A stretch of 64,000 bases of DNA from an uncultured Mycoplasmatota bacterium (GCA_900551525.1 URWD01000001.1:1-64000), one strand, 5' to 3'. Shown: positions 33,349 through 43,101, counted from the stretch's first letter. Translations and numbers: made by a program. Notes: generated from the sequence alone by a model not told the origin.

Positions 33349-33931
33349 AATAATAATGATAATACTATCTGCAGTGATGGCAATAGTTGCAGTTATTGGA
33401 GTACGTTTAAAAAATAATGAAAATGAAATAAGTGAAGATGTGCTAAGTGGTAAAACTTTAGTTGTTTATTTTTCAGCTCAAAATCATACTAAAAATTTAG
33501 CAGAGAGAATAGCAAAAAAACTTGATGCCGATATGTTTGAAATAGTGCCCCAAGAAAAATATACAGATGAAGACTTAGATTATAATGATAAAAATTCAAG
33601 GGTTTCTAAAGAGCATGATGATGAAGCAAAAAGACATATTTTACTTGAAAAAGTGGTTCCAGATAACTTTGATAGTTATGAAAATGTTATTATAGCTTAT
33701 CCAATTTGGTGGGGAATAGCGGCCTATCCAGTATCAAGTTTTGTAATGGGTAATACTTTTGATAATAAAAATATTTATCCTGTATGTACTTCAGCATCTA
33801 GTGGTTTAGGTGATAGTGCTAAAAATTTAAAATCTATATCAAGCGGAGGAACATGGCATGAAGGATATCGTTTTTCTGAGAATGCCACAAGTAGTGATAT
33901 AGATATTTGGCTAAAAACAATTAGTAAATGA
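33332..33931 (+). CDS. Membrane-anchored flavodoxin-like protein
   Basis: 199 residues. One N-terminal hydrophobic segment (about 7-25) then a flavodoxin domain: LVVYFSAQNHTKNLAERIA is the FMN phosphate loop and IIAYPIWWGIAAYPV the aromatic loop that packs on FMN. Flavodoxins of this type are usually soluble; the anchor would place the domain outside if the helix is a signal anchor. Partner unknown. Confidence 0.85.
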   Translation: MNTRNRIIMIILSAVMAIVAVIGVRLKNNENEISEDVLSGKTLVVYFSAQNHTKNLAERIAKKLDADMFEIVPQEKYTDEDLDYNDKNSRVSKEHDDEAKRHILLEKVVPDNFDSYENVIIAYPIWWGIAAYPVSSFVMGNTFDNKNIYPVCTSASSGLGDSAKNLKSISSGGTWHEGYRFSENATSSDIDIWLKTISK

Positions 33932-33952
33932 AAAACTAATTGTTTTTTTGAA
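33915..33952 (+). terminator. Terminator after the flavodoxin gene
   Basis: AAACAATTAGT (33915-33925) pairs with ACTAATTGTTT (33935-33945), then T run. The 5' arm encodes the last residues. Confidence 0.85.
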
Positions 33953-33996
33953 ACTTTTTTAGAAAATTATGACACTTTATATGCGAGGTGATAAAA

Positions 33997-34485
33997 ATGA
34001 CTAGTCAAAAAGCCTTAGAAAAGTTTGATGAAGTTTATAATGAAAGTTATAGGGATATTTCTAGATATGTAGTAGTAAGTAGTAATAATATTGGCGATGT
34101 TCAAGATATACTTCAAAATATTTATCTTGAAGTATATAAAAATATTGGTAAAGTTAAAGATAAAAACTATGTATTTGGGATAGCAAAAAATGTTATGAAA
34201 AAATATTATAGGTTTAAATTTATGAAAAAAAGCGATGAAGTACTTTATGATAATATTAGCGATAACATTAATTTGGAAAAAAGTGTAATGGAAAAGTTTG
34301 ATACAGAATTAGTTTGGAATTATTTAAAAAAGAAAGGCGGAAATGTATCTAAAATAATGTATCTTTATTATTATGAAGATTTTACTATCAAACAAATAGC
34401 TGATACTTTAAATTTAACTGAGTCAAATGTTAAAAATTATATTTATAGAACTTTAAAAGAGTTAAGGAGGATAAGTAATGACTAA
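33997..34485 (+). CDS. ECF-type RNA polymerase sigma factor
   Basis: 162 residues from the ATG at 33997 (GCGAGGTGAT upstream). Region 2 (DVQDILQNIYLEVYKNI..YVFGIAKN) and region 4 (LYYYEDFTIKQIADTLNLTE, SNVKNYIYRTLKEL) are clear. It probably drives its own operon, which continues into a membrane protein that overlaps it by 8 bases. The signal is unknown. Confidence 0.9.
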   Translation: MTSQKALEKFDEVYNESYRDISRYVVVSSNNIGDVQDILQNIYLEVYKNIGKVKDKNYVFGIAKNVMKKYYRFKFMKKSDEVLYDNISDNINLEKSVMEKFDTELVWNYLKKKGGNVSKIMYLYYYEDFTIKQIADTLNLTESNVKNYIYRTLKELRRISND

Positions 34486-35173
34486 AAAAGTTTTAAAAGA
34501 TATTTTTGATGAAAAAATAAATAAAGAAGATGTTTATAGGTATGTAACAAATAAGAAAAAAAATAATTATTATGGTGTGCTTAAATATTCAGTTTTAATT
34601 ATTATATGCATTGGAATAGTGTTATTTAAATTTAAAACCAATGTTTTTAAAGAAAATAATACTTATGATGATAATATTTATATTAATGAAGTAAAGACAT
34701 TTGGAAATAATGATATTGATGTAACAATAATGAATATTAATGAGTCTACGAATATTTATTTTAGTGATGATTTAGAAGAGGCTTATCCATTTTTAAAAAG
34801 AAGTAAAAGTCTTTATGAAAATGACGATGAAATATTAAAAAATTATGAAACTGATATTTATTTTGTTATTACTGAAAATGAGGATGAAAATCCATTTAGT
34901 AAAATTCATAATCTTATTTATGCTTATAAAAATAAGGATGAAAAAGGAAAAATTACAGTATCTTTTGATAAAGATAAAAAACCACTTCGTGATTATTTCT
35001 TTGAAACTAAAAGTAGTAAACAATCAAGTATTAAAAATAAGAAAGTAACTATTTATAAATATGAAAATACATATTTTACTGAGTTTCATGATAATGGTAT
35101 ATATTATGATATTGAAAGTACTAATGTAAGTTTTGAAGATTTTAAATATATTTTAGATATAGTAATTGAATAA
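34478..35173 (+). CDS. Membrane protein, probable anti-sigma factor
   Basis: 231 residues: a short cytosolic head (1-30), one transmembrane segment (about 31-48) and an extracytoplasmic domain. The ATG overlaps the sigma factor stop, with GGAGGAT upstream. An anti-sigma role is inferred from gene order and topology; no conserved zinc anti-sigma HxxxCxxC motif is seen. Confidence 0.65.
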   Translation: MTKKVLKDIFDEKINKEDVYRYVTNKKKNNYYGVLKYSVLIIICIGIVLFKFKTNVFKENNTYDDNIYINEVKTFGNNDIDVTIMNINESTNIYFSDDLEEAYPFLKRSKSLYENDDEILKNYETDIYFVITENEDENPFSKIHNLIYAYKNKDEKGKITVSFDKDKKPLRDYFFETKSSKQSSIKNKKVTIYKYENTYFTEFHDNGIYYDIESTNVSFEDFKYILDIVIE

Positions 35174-35245
35174 TTTACAAATTTCACATAATTACCATAG
35201 AAAAATACTTAAAAATGTTATATAATATTCTTGTGTGGTGATAAT

Positions 35246-36211
35246 ATGTTCCAAAGTGAATTAAATTATAAAGAATATTTAAATAAACTAAAGAAAAATG
35301 AACTTATAAATATAATAAATGATTATAATAAATTATGTGATATATACGGTTATAAAAAAATAGAAGATACAAAAAGTAAAAAAGATGTACTTATAGATTT
35401 AATTGATAATGTTAAAGAAAATTATGCTAAAGGAATAATAATGTCTTTAGATAAAAGGGATTATTTAGCATTAAAAGAAATGGTTAAAAAAAGCTCTATG
35501 GAAAGTTTAAATAATAATAGATCTTTAATAAACTTTTTAAAAAGCAAGTATATTTTATTATTAAATGATACTTTAGAAATACCAAAGAATATAAAATTAA
35601 ATGAAATACTTAAAGATAAAGTAGTTCAAAAACATATTGGTTATTGGACTAATGTTTATGATTTTGTAGATGGCATTATTATTGCTTATGGAGTAGTAGA
35701 TATTTCTTACTTTAATGAATTAATTAATGATGTAAAAGAAAAAGATAATATATTTAAAATGATTAATTTTTATTATAAAAAAGATTATGTTGTAACAGAA
35801 GATAGACTTATAAGTAATAAACTTAGCAATAAGAAAAGAATTGACAAATATTTTAAAGACAAAAATTATAAAAAGTTTACAACCAAAGAATATATTGCTT
35901 TAGGTAGAAGTTTGTATCATCATAATATTAAATCTTATAAGAAATTTATTAAAATGCTTAAAAATTATTATGTATTTAAGAAAAATGATATAGAGTTTGT
36001 AGATGTTAATATTGTCATTCCTTATTTATATAATAAAATAAATGAAGAAGATATAGCTAAAAATACTTTAGAAGAAACAGTTGTCAGATTATTTGAATTT
36101 AAAGGAGATAAACTTAAGGAAAAGATGCTTACTGAAATAATTAAAATAAGAAATGAATTTCCTTTATGGGAACTTCGTGGATTTAGTAAAGCAGAAGGGA
36201 ACGAGAAATGA
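35246..36211 (+). CDS. Hypothetical helical protein, 321 residues
   Basis: Starts at ATG 35246 behind GGTGAT. All helical, Lys/Asn rich, no membrane segment, and no recognised domain. YKEYLNKLKKNELINIINDY at the start resembles SAP/Rho-N-like helix pairs, but this is weak. The pilin-like gene starts 4 bases before its stop, so the two are coupled; whether that reflects a shared job is unknown. Confidence 0.55.
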   Translation: MFQSELNYKEYLNKLKKNELINIINDYNKLCDIYGYKKIEDTKSKKDVLIDLIDNVKENYAKGIIMSLDKRDYLALKEMVKKSSMESLNNNRSLINFLKSKYILLLNDTLEIPKNIKLNEILKDKVVQKHIGYWTNVYDFVDGIIIAYGVVDISYFNELINDVKEKDNIFKMINFYYKKDYVVTEDRLISNKLSNKKRIDKYFKDKNYKKFTTKEYIALGRSLYHHNIKSYKKFIKMLKNYYVFKKNDIEFVDVNIVIPYLYNKINEEDIAKNTLEETVVRLFEFKGDKLKEKMLTEIIKIRNEFPLWELRGFSKAEGNEK

Positions 36212-36573
36212 AAAAGAATGGATATACAGTAATTGAATTAGTTGTGGTTTTAGCAGTATTTAGTGTAGGTTATTTTGCTGCTACATGGATTATTTCCGGT
36301 AAAGTTAATGTTAATTTTGAAGAAGAACTATATGAAGAAAAAATATCTGCAATTGAAAAACAAGCAAGCATTTATGCTATGACTGATGAAAGTTTATTTG
36401 AAAAAGATAAGGTTGCTTATCTAACTGTTGGTGATTTAGTTGAAAAAAATGCTATTATATCTAATGAAAATGGAAAAGTTAATGATCCTAGAAATGAAGA
36501 AAAAGATTTAAATGATATTAAAATTAAATTAACTAAAGATAATGATAAAGTGACTGCGGTTGTGTTAAATTAA
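36208..36573 (+). CDS. Pilin-like protein with prepilin-type N-terminus
   Basis: 121 residues. MKKNGYTVIELVVVLAVFSV is a short class III signal: Gly before Tyr, and Glu at +5. The tail DKVAYLTVGDLVEKNAIISN parallels the pilin at 18101. The hydrophobic helix is interrupted by GYFAATW, unusual for a pilin that must assemble. Orphan, translationally coupled to the upstream hypothetical gene. Confidence 0.75.
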   Translation: MKKNGYTVIELVVVLAVFSVGYFAATWIISGKVNVNFEEELYEEKISAIEKQASIYAMTDESLFEKDKVAYLTVGDLVEKNAIISNENGKVNDPRNEEKDLNDIKIKLTKDNDKVTAVVLN

Positions 36574-36612
36574 TTAGAAGTGTAAAATTTGTGTCAAATT
36601 TTGTCGATTTGC

Positions 36613-36641
36613 TTGATTAATATTAATAATGTGAGTATCAT
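36613..36641 (+). promoter_or_regulatory. Sigma-A type promoter of rpoZ
   Basis: TTGATT (36613-36618), a 17-base spacer and TATCAT (36636-36641). Confidence 0.65.
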
Positions 36642-36667
36642 ATTAATGAAAAGGGAGAGTGAATGTT

Positions 36668-36877
36668 ATGTTATATCCATCAATAGATAAACTATTAAAC
36701 ATCGTAGATTCTAAGTACAAATTAGTTCATGTAGCTTCAAAAAGAAGTAAGCAAATGCTTGAAAATAATCACTATCAAATGAAGGAAGCTGATTATAAAA
36801 ATAAGAAACCTTTAGGTAGAGCACTTGAAGAAGTTGAAGCTGGATTAATAAAAATTGTAGAAGATGTGCAAAAATAG
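36668..36877 (+). CDS. rpoZ: RNA polymerase omega subunit
   Basis: 69 residues: MLYPSIDKLLNIVDSKYKLV, VASKRSKQM and KPLGRALEEVEAGLIKI match omega, which helps assemble RNA polymerase through the beta-prime subunit. ATG 36668 follows AAGGGAGAG; in-frame GTG at 36659 is an alternative start. The gene is followed by tRNA-Ala, not by its usual gmk/coaBC neighbours. Confidence 0.9.
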   Translation: MLYPSIDKLLNIVDSKYKLVHVASKRSKQMLENNHYQMKEADYKNKKPLGRALEEVEAGLIKIVEDVQK

Positions 36878-36919
36878 CTTGATTATTTTATCGATATATG
36901 ATAAAATAATTTTGTTCCT

Positions 36920-36996
36920 GGGGAATTAGCTCAGTTGGCTAGAGCACCACGCTTGCACCGTGGGGGTCGCGGGTTCGAGTCCCACATTCTCCACCA
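36920..36996 (+). tRNA. tRNA-Ala (TGC)
   Basis: 77 bases with encoded CCA. Acceptor GGGGAAT/ATTCTCC, D-arm GCTC..GAGC, anticodon stem CCACG/CGTGG with loop CTTGCAC giving anticodon TGC, and a T-arm with TTCGAGT. One mismatch is visible in the T-stem. Confidence 0.96.
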
Positions 36997-37006
36997 GAAG
37001 AAAATT

Positions 37007-37030
37007 AAACCTCGTTTTTACGAGGTTTTT
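37007..37030 (+). terminator. Terminator after tRNA-Ala
   Basis: AAACCTCG (37007-37014) pairs with CGAGGTTT (37021-37028), then T. Confidence 0.85.
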
Positions 37031-37090
37031 GTATGTAAAAAATAATGACTTTTAGCTATTTTTCTGGTAAAATAATAACAGGTGTTGGAA

Positions 37091-38884
37091 ATGAAAAACG
37101 AAAATATTAGAAATTTTTCAATTATTGCTCATATAGATCATGGTAAGAGTACTTTAGCAGATAGACTTTTGGAACTTACTGGTGCAGTTTCTAAAAGAGA
37201 AATGAAAGAGCAAATTCTTGATAATATGGATTTGGAAAGAGAAAGAGGTATAACAATTAAGCTTAATGCTGTGAAGTTAAATTATCATTATAAAAATGAA
37301 GATTATGTTATAAACTTAATTGATACTCCAGGTCATGTTGACTTTTCTTATGAAGTTTCAAGAAGTTTAGCAGCTTGTGAAGGCGCTATTTTAGTTGTTG
37401 ATGCTGCTCAAGGTATTGAAGCTCAAACACTAGCTAATTTATACCTTGCTATGGAACAAGATTTAACTATTATTCCTGTTATAAATAAAATAGATTTACC
37501 AAATGCTGATATTCCAAGAGTAAAAAAAGAACTTGTGGAAGTTTTAGGTTTTAACGAAGAAGATATTATTTTGTGTAGTGCTAAAACAGGTGAAGGTGTT
37601 GAAGAAATACTTCATGCTGTTGTTGAAAAGGTGCCTGGACCTAATATTGATATAAATAAACCTACGCGAGCTTTAATATTTGACTCATATTTTGATCCTT
37701 ATCGTGGGGTTGTTTTACTAGTTAAACTTGTTGATGGAAAAATAAATGTTGGTGATACCATAAAAATGATGGCTAGTAAAAGTACTTTTGAAGTTGTAGA
37801 ACTTGGAGTTCATACACCAAAAGAGGAAAAATATAATGAACTTAAAAGTGGTGAAGTTGGATATATAGCAGCATCAATTAAAGATATAAGTACAGTATCT
37901 GTTGGTGATACAATTACAGTTGTGGGCCGTGAAGCAAATGAAGCAATCAAAGGCTACAAGAAGATGAAGCCAATGGTATTTTCAGGCATATTTCCAACTG
38001 AACCAAACAGATACGAAGAATTAAAAGAAGCACTTATTAAACTCAAATTAAATGATGCGGCATTAACGTTTGAACCTGAAACAAGTGAAGCTTTAGGTTT
38101 TGGTTTTAGAATTGGTTTTTTAGGATTACTTCATATGGATGTAATAATAACTCGTATTGAGAGAGAATTTAATATTGGTATTATTGCTACTAGTCCAAGT
38201 GTTGTTTATGAGGTTACCCTTACTGATGGAAGTAAAGTAGATGTTGATGCTCCATCAAAAATGCCAGAAAAAACAAAAATTAGTTATATTGAAGAACCTT
38301 ATATTTATACAAATATAATTGCTCCATCTGAATATATTGGGGCAATTATGGAACTTTGTCAAAATAAGCGTGGTATATATAAGTCAGTTGATTATATTGA
38401 TGCAACAAGAATTGATGTTCACTATGAAATACCGCTATCAGAAATCGTTTATGATTTTTATGATAGATTAAAAAGCACAACAAAGGGATATGCTTCATTT
38501 GATTATGAATTATGTGGATATAAAGAAAGTAGTTTAGTTAAAATGGATATTTTGCTTAATGGTGAAATTGTAGATGCCTTAAGTGTAATTATTCATAAAG
38601 ATTTTGCTTACTCTAAGGGAAGAGCAATTGTTAAGAAGTTACGTGAACTTATTCCAAGACAAATGTTTCAAATACCAATTCAAGCAAGTATTGGTTCTAA
38701 AGTTATTGCTAGAGAAAATATTAGTGCTTTAAAAAAGAATGTTTTAGCTAAATGTTATGGCGGAGACGTTTCTCGAAAAAGAAAACTACTTGAAAAGCAA
38801 AAGGAAGGAAAGAAAAGAATGAAGATGGTTGGTACTGTTGAAGTTCCTCAAGAAGCATTCTTAGCAGTTTTAGGTGATGAATAA
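37091..38884 (+). CDS. lepA: Elongation factor 4 (LepA)
   Basis: 597 residues from the ATG at 37091 (AGGTG upstream). GTPase motifs [21 protein letters not shown] and NKIDLP; the C-terminal EF4-specific domain includes [20 protein letters not shown]. LepA acts on stalled ribosomes. It overlaps the SpoIIID-like gene by one base (TAATG), which in turn overlaps hemW; Bacilli usually have lepA directly before hemW, so the middle gene is an insertion into a conserved pair. Confidence 0.97.
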   Translation: MKNENIRNFSIIAHIDHGKSTLADRLLELTGAVSKREMKEQILDNMDLERERGITIKLNAVKLNYHYKNEDYVINLIDTPGHVDFSYEVSRSLAACEGAILVVDAAQGIEAQTLANLYLAMEQDLTIIPVINKIDLPNADIPRVKKELVEVLGFNEEDIILCSAKTGEGVEEILHAVVEKVPGPNIDINKPTRALIFDSYFDPYRGVVLLVKLVDGKINVGDTIKMMASKSTFEVVELGVHTPKEEKYNELKSGEVGYIAASIKDISTVSVGDTITVVGREANEAIKGYKKMKPMVFSGIFPTEPNRYEELKEALIKLKLNDAALTFEPETSEALGFGFRIGFLGLLHMDVIITRIEREFNIGIIATSPSVVYEVTLTDGSKVDVDAPSKMPEKTKISYIEEPYIYTNIIAPSEYIGAIMELCQNKRGIYKSVDYIDATRIDVHYEIPLSEIVYDFYDRLKSTTKGYASFDYELCGYKESSLVKMDILLNGEIVDALSVIIHKDFAYSKGRAIVKKLRELIPRQMFQIPIQASIGSKVIARENISALKKNVLAKCYGGDVSRKRKLLEKQKEGKKRMKMVGTVEVPQEAFLAVLGDE

Positions 38885-39372
38885 TGAGTGAAGAAGAAAA
38901 GAAAATGTTTTTATTAAAGCAAGCTGATATGTATTTAAGTGGTATGTCATATAGACAAATTGCTAAAGTTGTTGGTCAATCTTATGTTACAGTTCGTGAT
39001 AATCTTACAGTAAAAATTAGATATATTGCTCCAAATAAATACATGGAAGTTATGGAAAAAATTGAAGAAAATAAAGAAAAGTCAATTGAGGATGCATCAG
39101 TTAGAGAACGTGTTTTAGAAGCTTATAGACTTTTGACAACAGAAAATAAAACTGTTATAGAAATTGCTGATATTTTGGGCACTACTGAGTTTACAATTTA
39201 TAGAGATTTAACTAATAGATTAAATGAACTTAATAATATAGTTCCGGAAATTGTTACAGAAGAAATGTTAAGAAAAGTAGGAATATTATTTAAAGAACAT
39301 AGTCATCATGGATATTTTGACTTTGAAAGTTTATTTGATGAACAAGCAAATGCTGAACAAAGAGGGCTATAA
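38884..39372 (+). CDS. SpoIIID-like DNA-binding protein with two HTH units
   Basis: 162 residues. The second half (about 75-150) has the SpoIIID pattern: NKTVIEIADILGTTEFTIYR, DLTNRLNELNNIVPEIV, then a His/Lys-rich turn KEHSHHGY. The first half (MSYRQIAKVVGQSYVTVRDN, LTVKIRYIAPNKYMEV) has a similar HTH, so it looks like a tandem SpoIIID. SpoIIID is a mother-cell sporulation regulator. Here it is translationally coupled to lepA and hemW. The family call is moderate; the duplication is clear by eye. Confidence 0.7.
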   Translation: MSEEEKKMFLLKQADMYLSGMSYRQIAKVVGQSYVTVRDNLTVKIRYIAPNKYMEVMEKIEENKEKSIEDASVRERVLEAYRLLTTENKTVIEIADILGTTEFTIYRDLTNRLNELNNIVPEIVTEEMLRKVGILFKEHSHHGYFDFESLFDEQANAEQRGL

Positions 39373-40451
39373 TGGCATCTTCAGTTTATATTCATATTCC
39401 ATTTTGTAAGAAAATATGTTCTTATTGTGATTTTTGTAAATTTATTTATAATGAGAAATGGGTTTATGCTTATTTAAAAACTTTGAAAGCTGAAATTAAA
39501 GATAGATATATGGGGGATGAAATAAAAACTATATATATTGGTGGAGGAACTCCAAGTAGTCTTGCTTTTCATGAAATTAAAAGTTTACTTGAGATGACTA
39601 AAGTTTTTAATATAAGAAATTTATTAGAATTTACTTTTGAATGTAATCTTGAAGATATTAATGAACAACTTTTATTACTTTTAAAAAGCTATGGTGTAAA
39701 TAGACTTAGTATAGGCATTGAATCATTTGATGAGAATAAACTTAAATTTATGGAAAGAAAAGCAGATTTTAAAGATGCTGAAGCAAAAATTAAATTATGT
39801 AGAAAGCTCGGGTTTAATAATATTAATTTGGATTTAATGTATGCAATACCTGGTGAAACTCTAAAAGCGTTAAAAAAAGATTTAAATATGTTTTTAAAAC
39901 TAGAGCCTGAACATATAAGTACGTATAGTTTAATTTTAGAAGAACACACTAAAGCTTATGTTAATAAAATTACTGTTATGGAAGAAGAACTTGATTATGA
40001 AATGTATAAATATATTGAAAATAAATTAAGTGGGTCTCATCACTATGAAGTTAGTAATTTTGCTAAAAAAGGTTTTGAAAGTATTCATAACTTAGTATAT
40101 TGGAATAATGAAGAATATTACGGATTTGGGTTGGGAGCTTCTGGTTATTTAGATAAAATAAGATATACGAATACGAAGACTCTAAAAAATTATTTACTCG
40201 GAAATTACGTCGAAGACAGAGAAATTATTGGTGAAAAAGAAAATATGGATTATGAAATAATGCTAGGTTTAAGAAAAATAGATGGAATAAATTTAACAGA
40301 TTTTAAAAATAAGTTTGGTAAAAAACTTGAAGAAGTTTATAATGTGAAACCACTATTAAAAAGTAAAGAATTAATAAAGAAAAAAGATTATATTTTTATT
40401 AATCCAATTTATATTTATGTAATGAATGAAATACTTTTGAAAATAATTTGA
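39372..40451 (+). CDS. hemW: HemW-like radical SAM protein (heme chaperone)
   Basis: 359 residues. Radical SAM cluster motif CKKICSYCDFC near residue 12, IYIGGGTPSSL, RLSIGIESFDENKLKFMERK and YWNNEEYYGFGLGASGY fit the HemW/HemN-like family. HemW inserts heme into target proteins and is not the coproporphyrinogen oxidase; the short length (about 360) and position after lepA point to HemW. A perfect hairpin terminator follows the stop. Confidence 0.9.
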   Translation: MASSVYIHIPFCKKICSYCDFCKFIYNEKWVYAYLKTLKAEIKDRYMGDEIKTIYIGGGTPSSLAFHEIKSLLEMTKVFNIRNLLEFTFECNLEDINEQLLLLLKSYGVNRLSIGIESFDENKLKFMERKADFKDAEAKIKLCRKLGFNNINLDLMYAIPGETLKALKKDLNMFLKLEPEHISTYSLILEEHTKAYVNKITVMEEELDYEMYKYIENKLSGSHHYEVSNFAKKGFESIHNLVYWNNEEYYGFGLGASGYLDKIRYTNTKTLKNYLLGNYVEDREIIGEKENMDYEIMLGLRKIDGINLTDFKNKFGKKLEEVYNVKPLLKSKELIKKKDYIFINPIYIYVMNEILLKII

Positions 40452-40460
40452 TATTTTTTG

Positions 40461-40495
40461 AGCACACTATCTATGGGAAGTGATAGTGTGCTTTT
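40461..40495 (+). terminator. hemW terminator
   Basis: A perfect 11-bp stem AGCACACTATC (40461-40471) with GATAGTGTGCT (40482-40492) is followed by TTTT. It overlaps the 5' end of the next reading frame. Confidence 0.8.
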
Positions 40496-40883
40496 AGATT
40501 TGAAAATATTAAATGGAAATATGTTTTTAAAGTTTGATAAGTATGTAAATAATTATACAGTTAATGTCGCAAGTGATGTAGATACATTAGAAATAGAATA
40601 TAAAATTAGGGATACTGATGAAATTAAAATTGTAAATAATGAGATTTTAAATTATGGACTTAATTATGTCTTTTTGGAAGTAACAAGTGAAGAAGAAAAA
40701 AATGTTTATACCTTAGAGGTTTATAAAGAAAAGATAGAAAATGTTATGAAATATGAAGATGTTTTAGTAGCTAAAAGTGATAAAGAAGCAAATGAGAATA
40801 TGCCTTATATAATATCATTTGTATGCTTGGTAGTAATTTTGTTTTTCTTTGTTGTCATATTTCATCGAAAAAAGTCGAAATAG
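40473..40883 (+). CDS. Cadherin-like beta-sandwich protein with C-terminal membrane helix
   Basis: About 136 residues if the ATG at 40473 is used; TTG at 40500 is possible. The domain LLDLKILNGNMFLKFDKYVN, NYTVNV..DVDTLEIE..YTLEVYKE matches bacterial cadherin-like (LysM-adjacent type) beta domains of surface proteins. A transmembrane helix ends the protein (about 112-132), followed by RKKSK. There is no signal peptide, and the plausible starts lie in the hemW terminator, so the gene may have lost its 5' end. Confidence 0.5.
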   Translation: MGSDSVLLDLKILNGNMFLKFDKYVNNYTVNVASDVDTLEIEYKIRDTDEIKIVNNEILNYGLNYVFLEVTSEEEKNVYTLEVYKEKIENVMKYEDVLVAKSDKEANENMPYIISFVCLVVILFFFVVIFHRKKSK

Positions 40884-40955
40884 AATAAACTTTACATTTG
40901 TTTACATAATGTATATATTTAAAAAATAAAAATATTTTTATAATTATTATTAGAT

Positions 40956-40990
40956 ATTTCTGTGCAAATTTTAGCCACAGAAATTTTTTT
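40956..40990 (+). terminator. Terminator before the bacteriocin operon
   Basis: ATTTCTGTG (40956-40964) pairs with CACAGAAAT (40976-40984), then seven T. It may end the cadherin-like transcript or attenuate the transporter operon. Confidence 0.7.
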
Positions 40991-41064
40991 GCAAAAAAGT
41001 TTAAAAAATAAGGGGGAAAAATTGGTCCATTTAGGAAATATATAAAGTGAAGGGAGAAATTAGA

Positions 41065-43101
41065 ATGAAGATTGTTAGACAACAAGATGAAAAAGATTGT
41101 GGAGTTTGCTCTTTATTATCTATAATTAGATATTATAAAGGTAATGTTCCTCTTGAACAATTAAGGTTAGATGCTAGAACTAGTAATGAGGGGACTACTG
41201 CTCTTAATTTAGTTCTTGCAAGTCAAAAATATGGATTTGATGCTGTTGGAATGAAAGTAGAAAATTTAAATGATATTAAAAGATTACCTGCCATTGCTCA
41301 TTTGAATTTGAAAAAAGGATATAGTCATTATGTAGTTATTGAGAAAGTCACTAAAGACAAAATTATATTAATGGATCCGGCGAAAGGTAAGGTGGTAAAG
41401 TTTCTTTGGGAGTTTCAAAAAGAATGGAGTGGTGTGGTTTTAATTTTTTATCCTAAGCAAAAAATAATGGTTTTAAAAAATGATGTAACATTATTTACAA
41501 TATTTAAAAAAGTTTTTATTTCTGAAAAGAACTTGATTAAAATTATTGTTTTAGTTAGTTTTCTTTTAACAATTTTTACAATAGCTTTAGGTTATTACTT
41601 TCAAATGTTTAATTCTCTCTATTTAAATAAGTATCCAATAAACTATTTGAAAGTATTGGTTCTTGTTTTTGCAATATTTACTTGCTTTAAGCTTTTTCTT
41701 ACTTATTATCGTAGTTATTTAGAAAATCATTTAAATAAAAATATTGATTGTTTGATTACATCTGATTTTCTAAAACATTTATTTAATCTCCCTTTAAATG
41801 TTATTACTTCTAGAAAATCTGGAGAAATACTTTCAAGAGTAAATGAACTTACAAGTATTAAAGGTTTAATTACGGAGATCTTTATTACTTATACTTTAGA
41901 TTTTTTAATAGTAGTAATAACAACATTTCTATTAATAAGAATAAGTAGTAAATTATTTTTAATACTTTTTCTAACAACTATTTTTTACTTATTTGTAGGA
42001 ATTATAACTAAAAAAAGTATTTTTGAAAAAGCATATCAGAATATATCAATTGAATCAGAATTTAATAATACTGTTTTAGAAAATATCAAAATGATTAATA
42101 GTATTAAAAATTTGGATGCTGTTGATGGCACTTTAAATAAGATAGAAAGAAAATTAACTCACTATTTATATGACACTTATAAAGTTAATACTATTTTAAA
42201 TAAAATAAATATATTTAAAGTATCTTGCTATGAAATAGGCTTTTTTCTCATAAATACTTTTGGGTTTTACTTTGTTTATAAAGGTATTATCAATATGATT
42301 GATTTGATTACTTTTAATGCTTTACTTAATCTTTATTTTGAACCATTAAAAAATATTGTGGATTCCATACCTAAATATAGTTTTATGAAGGCTAGTATTA
42401 CTAAAATTAATGACTTTTTAGGTGTTCGTGCGGAAATATTAGGTGAAAAAACTTCAACTGATGGTTATGATATATCAATAAATAATTTAAATTATTCTTA
42501 TAATAAATATCAAAATGTTTTAAAAAGTGTAAACTTAAATATTAAAGAAGGCGAGTTTGTTCTTTTACAAGGCGCATCTGGTTCAGGTAAATCAACCTTA
42601 TGTAGTATTTTAAATAAATATATAACGGATTATACCGGGGATATATTATTTGGAAAAATGAATTATAAAGATTTGAGTATAAAAACTATTCGAGAAAATA
42701 TTGTATACGTTGGTCAAAATGAAAATATATTTACTGGTTCTATTAAAGAAAATATTACTTTTGGTAATAAAGTATCTGATTTAAACTTTGATAAAATTTG
42801 CAAAATTTGTAAAGTTGATGATGTTGCAAATAAAAAAACTTTTAGATATGAAAGTTTAATTGGAAGTGATGAAGGTAATATTTCGGGAGGAGAAAAACAA
42901 AGAATTATTTTAGCTAGAGCTGTGCTAAAAGATTTTAATGTTTTGATTCTTGATGAGGCTTTAAGTGAAGTTGATATAAAGTTAGAATTGGAAATTTTGA
43001 AGAATATTCGAGATAATTACAAAGATAAAACAATAATTTATATTTCACATAAAAAATATCCAAATGTATTTGATAAGGTTATTAGTATGGAGGCTGTATG
43101 A
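41065..43101 (+). CDS. Peptidase-containing ABC transporter (bacteriocin exporter)
   Basis: 678 residues from the ATG at 41065 (AAGGGAG upstream). N-terminal C39 peptidase with Cys12 (DEKDCGVCSLL), His88 (GYSHYVV) and Asp104 (LMDPAKG); a six-helix membrane domain (about 150-430); a C-terminal ATPase with GASGSGKSTL, ISGGEKQRIILARAV and VLILDEALSE. Such proteins cut the double-glycine leader and export the mature peptide. The two precursors downstream are the obvious cargo. The ATP-site and peptidase residues are intact. Confidence 0.93.
   Translation: MKIVRQQDEKDCGVCSLLSIIRYYKGNVPLEQLRLDARTSNEGTTALNLVLASQKYGFDAVGMKVENLNDIKRLPAIAHLNLKKGYSHYVVIEKVTKDKIILMDPAKGKVVKFLWEFQKEWSGVVLIFYPKQKIMVLKNDVTLFTIFKKVFISEKNLIKIIVLVSFLLTIFTIALGYYFQMFNSLYLNKYPINYLKVLVLVFAIFTCFKLFLTYYRSYLENHLNKNIDCLITSDFLKHLFNLPLNVITSRKSGEILSRVNELTSIKGLITEIFITYTLDFLIVVITTFLLIRISSKLFLILFLTTIFYLFVGIITKKSIFEKAYQNISIESEFNNTVLENIKMINSIKNLDAVDGTLNKIERKLTHYLYDTYKVNTILNKINIFKVSCYEIGFFLINTFGFYFVYKGIINMIDLITFNALLNLYFEPLKNIVDSIPKYSFMKASITKINDFLGVRAEILGEKTSTDGYDISINNLNYSYNKYQNVLKSVNLNIKEGEFVLLQGASGSGKSTLCSILNKYITDYTGDILFGKMNYKDLSIKTIRENIVYVGQNENIFTGSIKENITFGNKVSDLNFDKICKICKVDDVANKKTFRYESLIGSDEGNISGGEKQRIILARAVLKDFNVLILDEALSEVDIKLELEILKNIRDNYKDKTIIYISHKKYPNVFDKVISMEAV

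Noticed and set aside
33929..33931. Mycoplasma-like recoding of TGA as Trp
   Set aside because: TGA ends several genes at the expected length, and Trp is encoded by TGG throughout.
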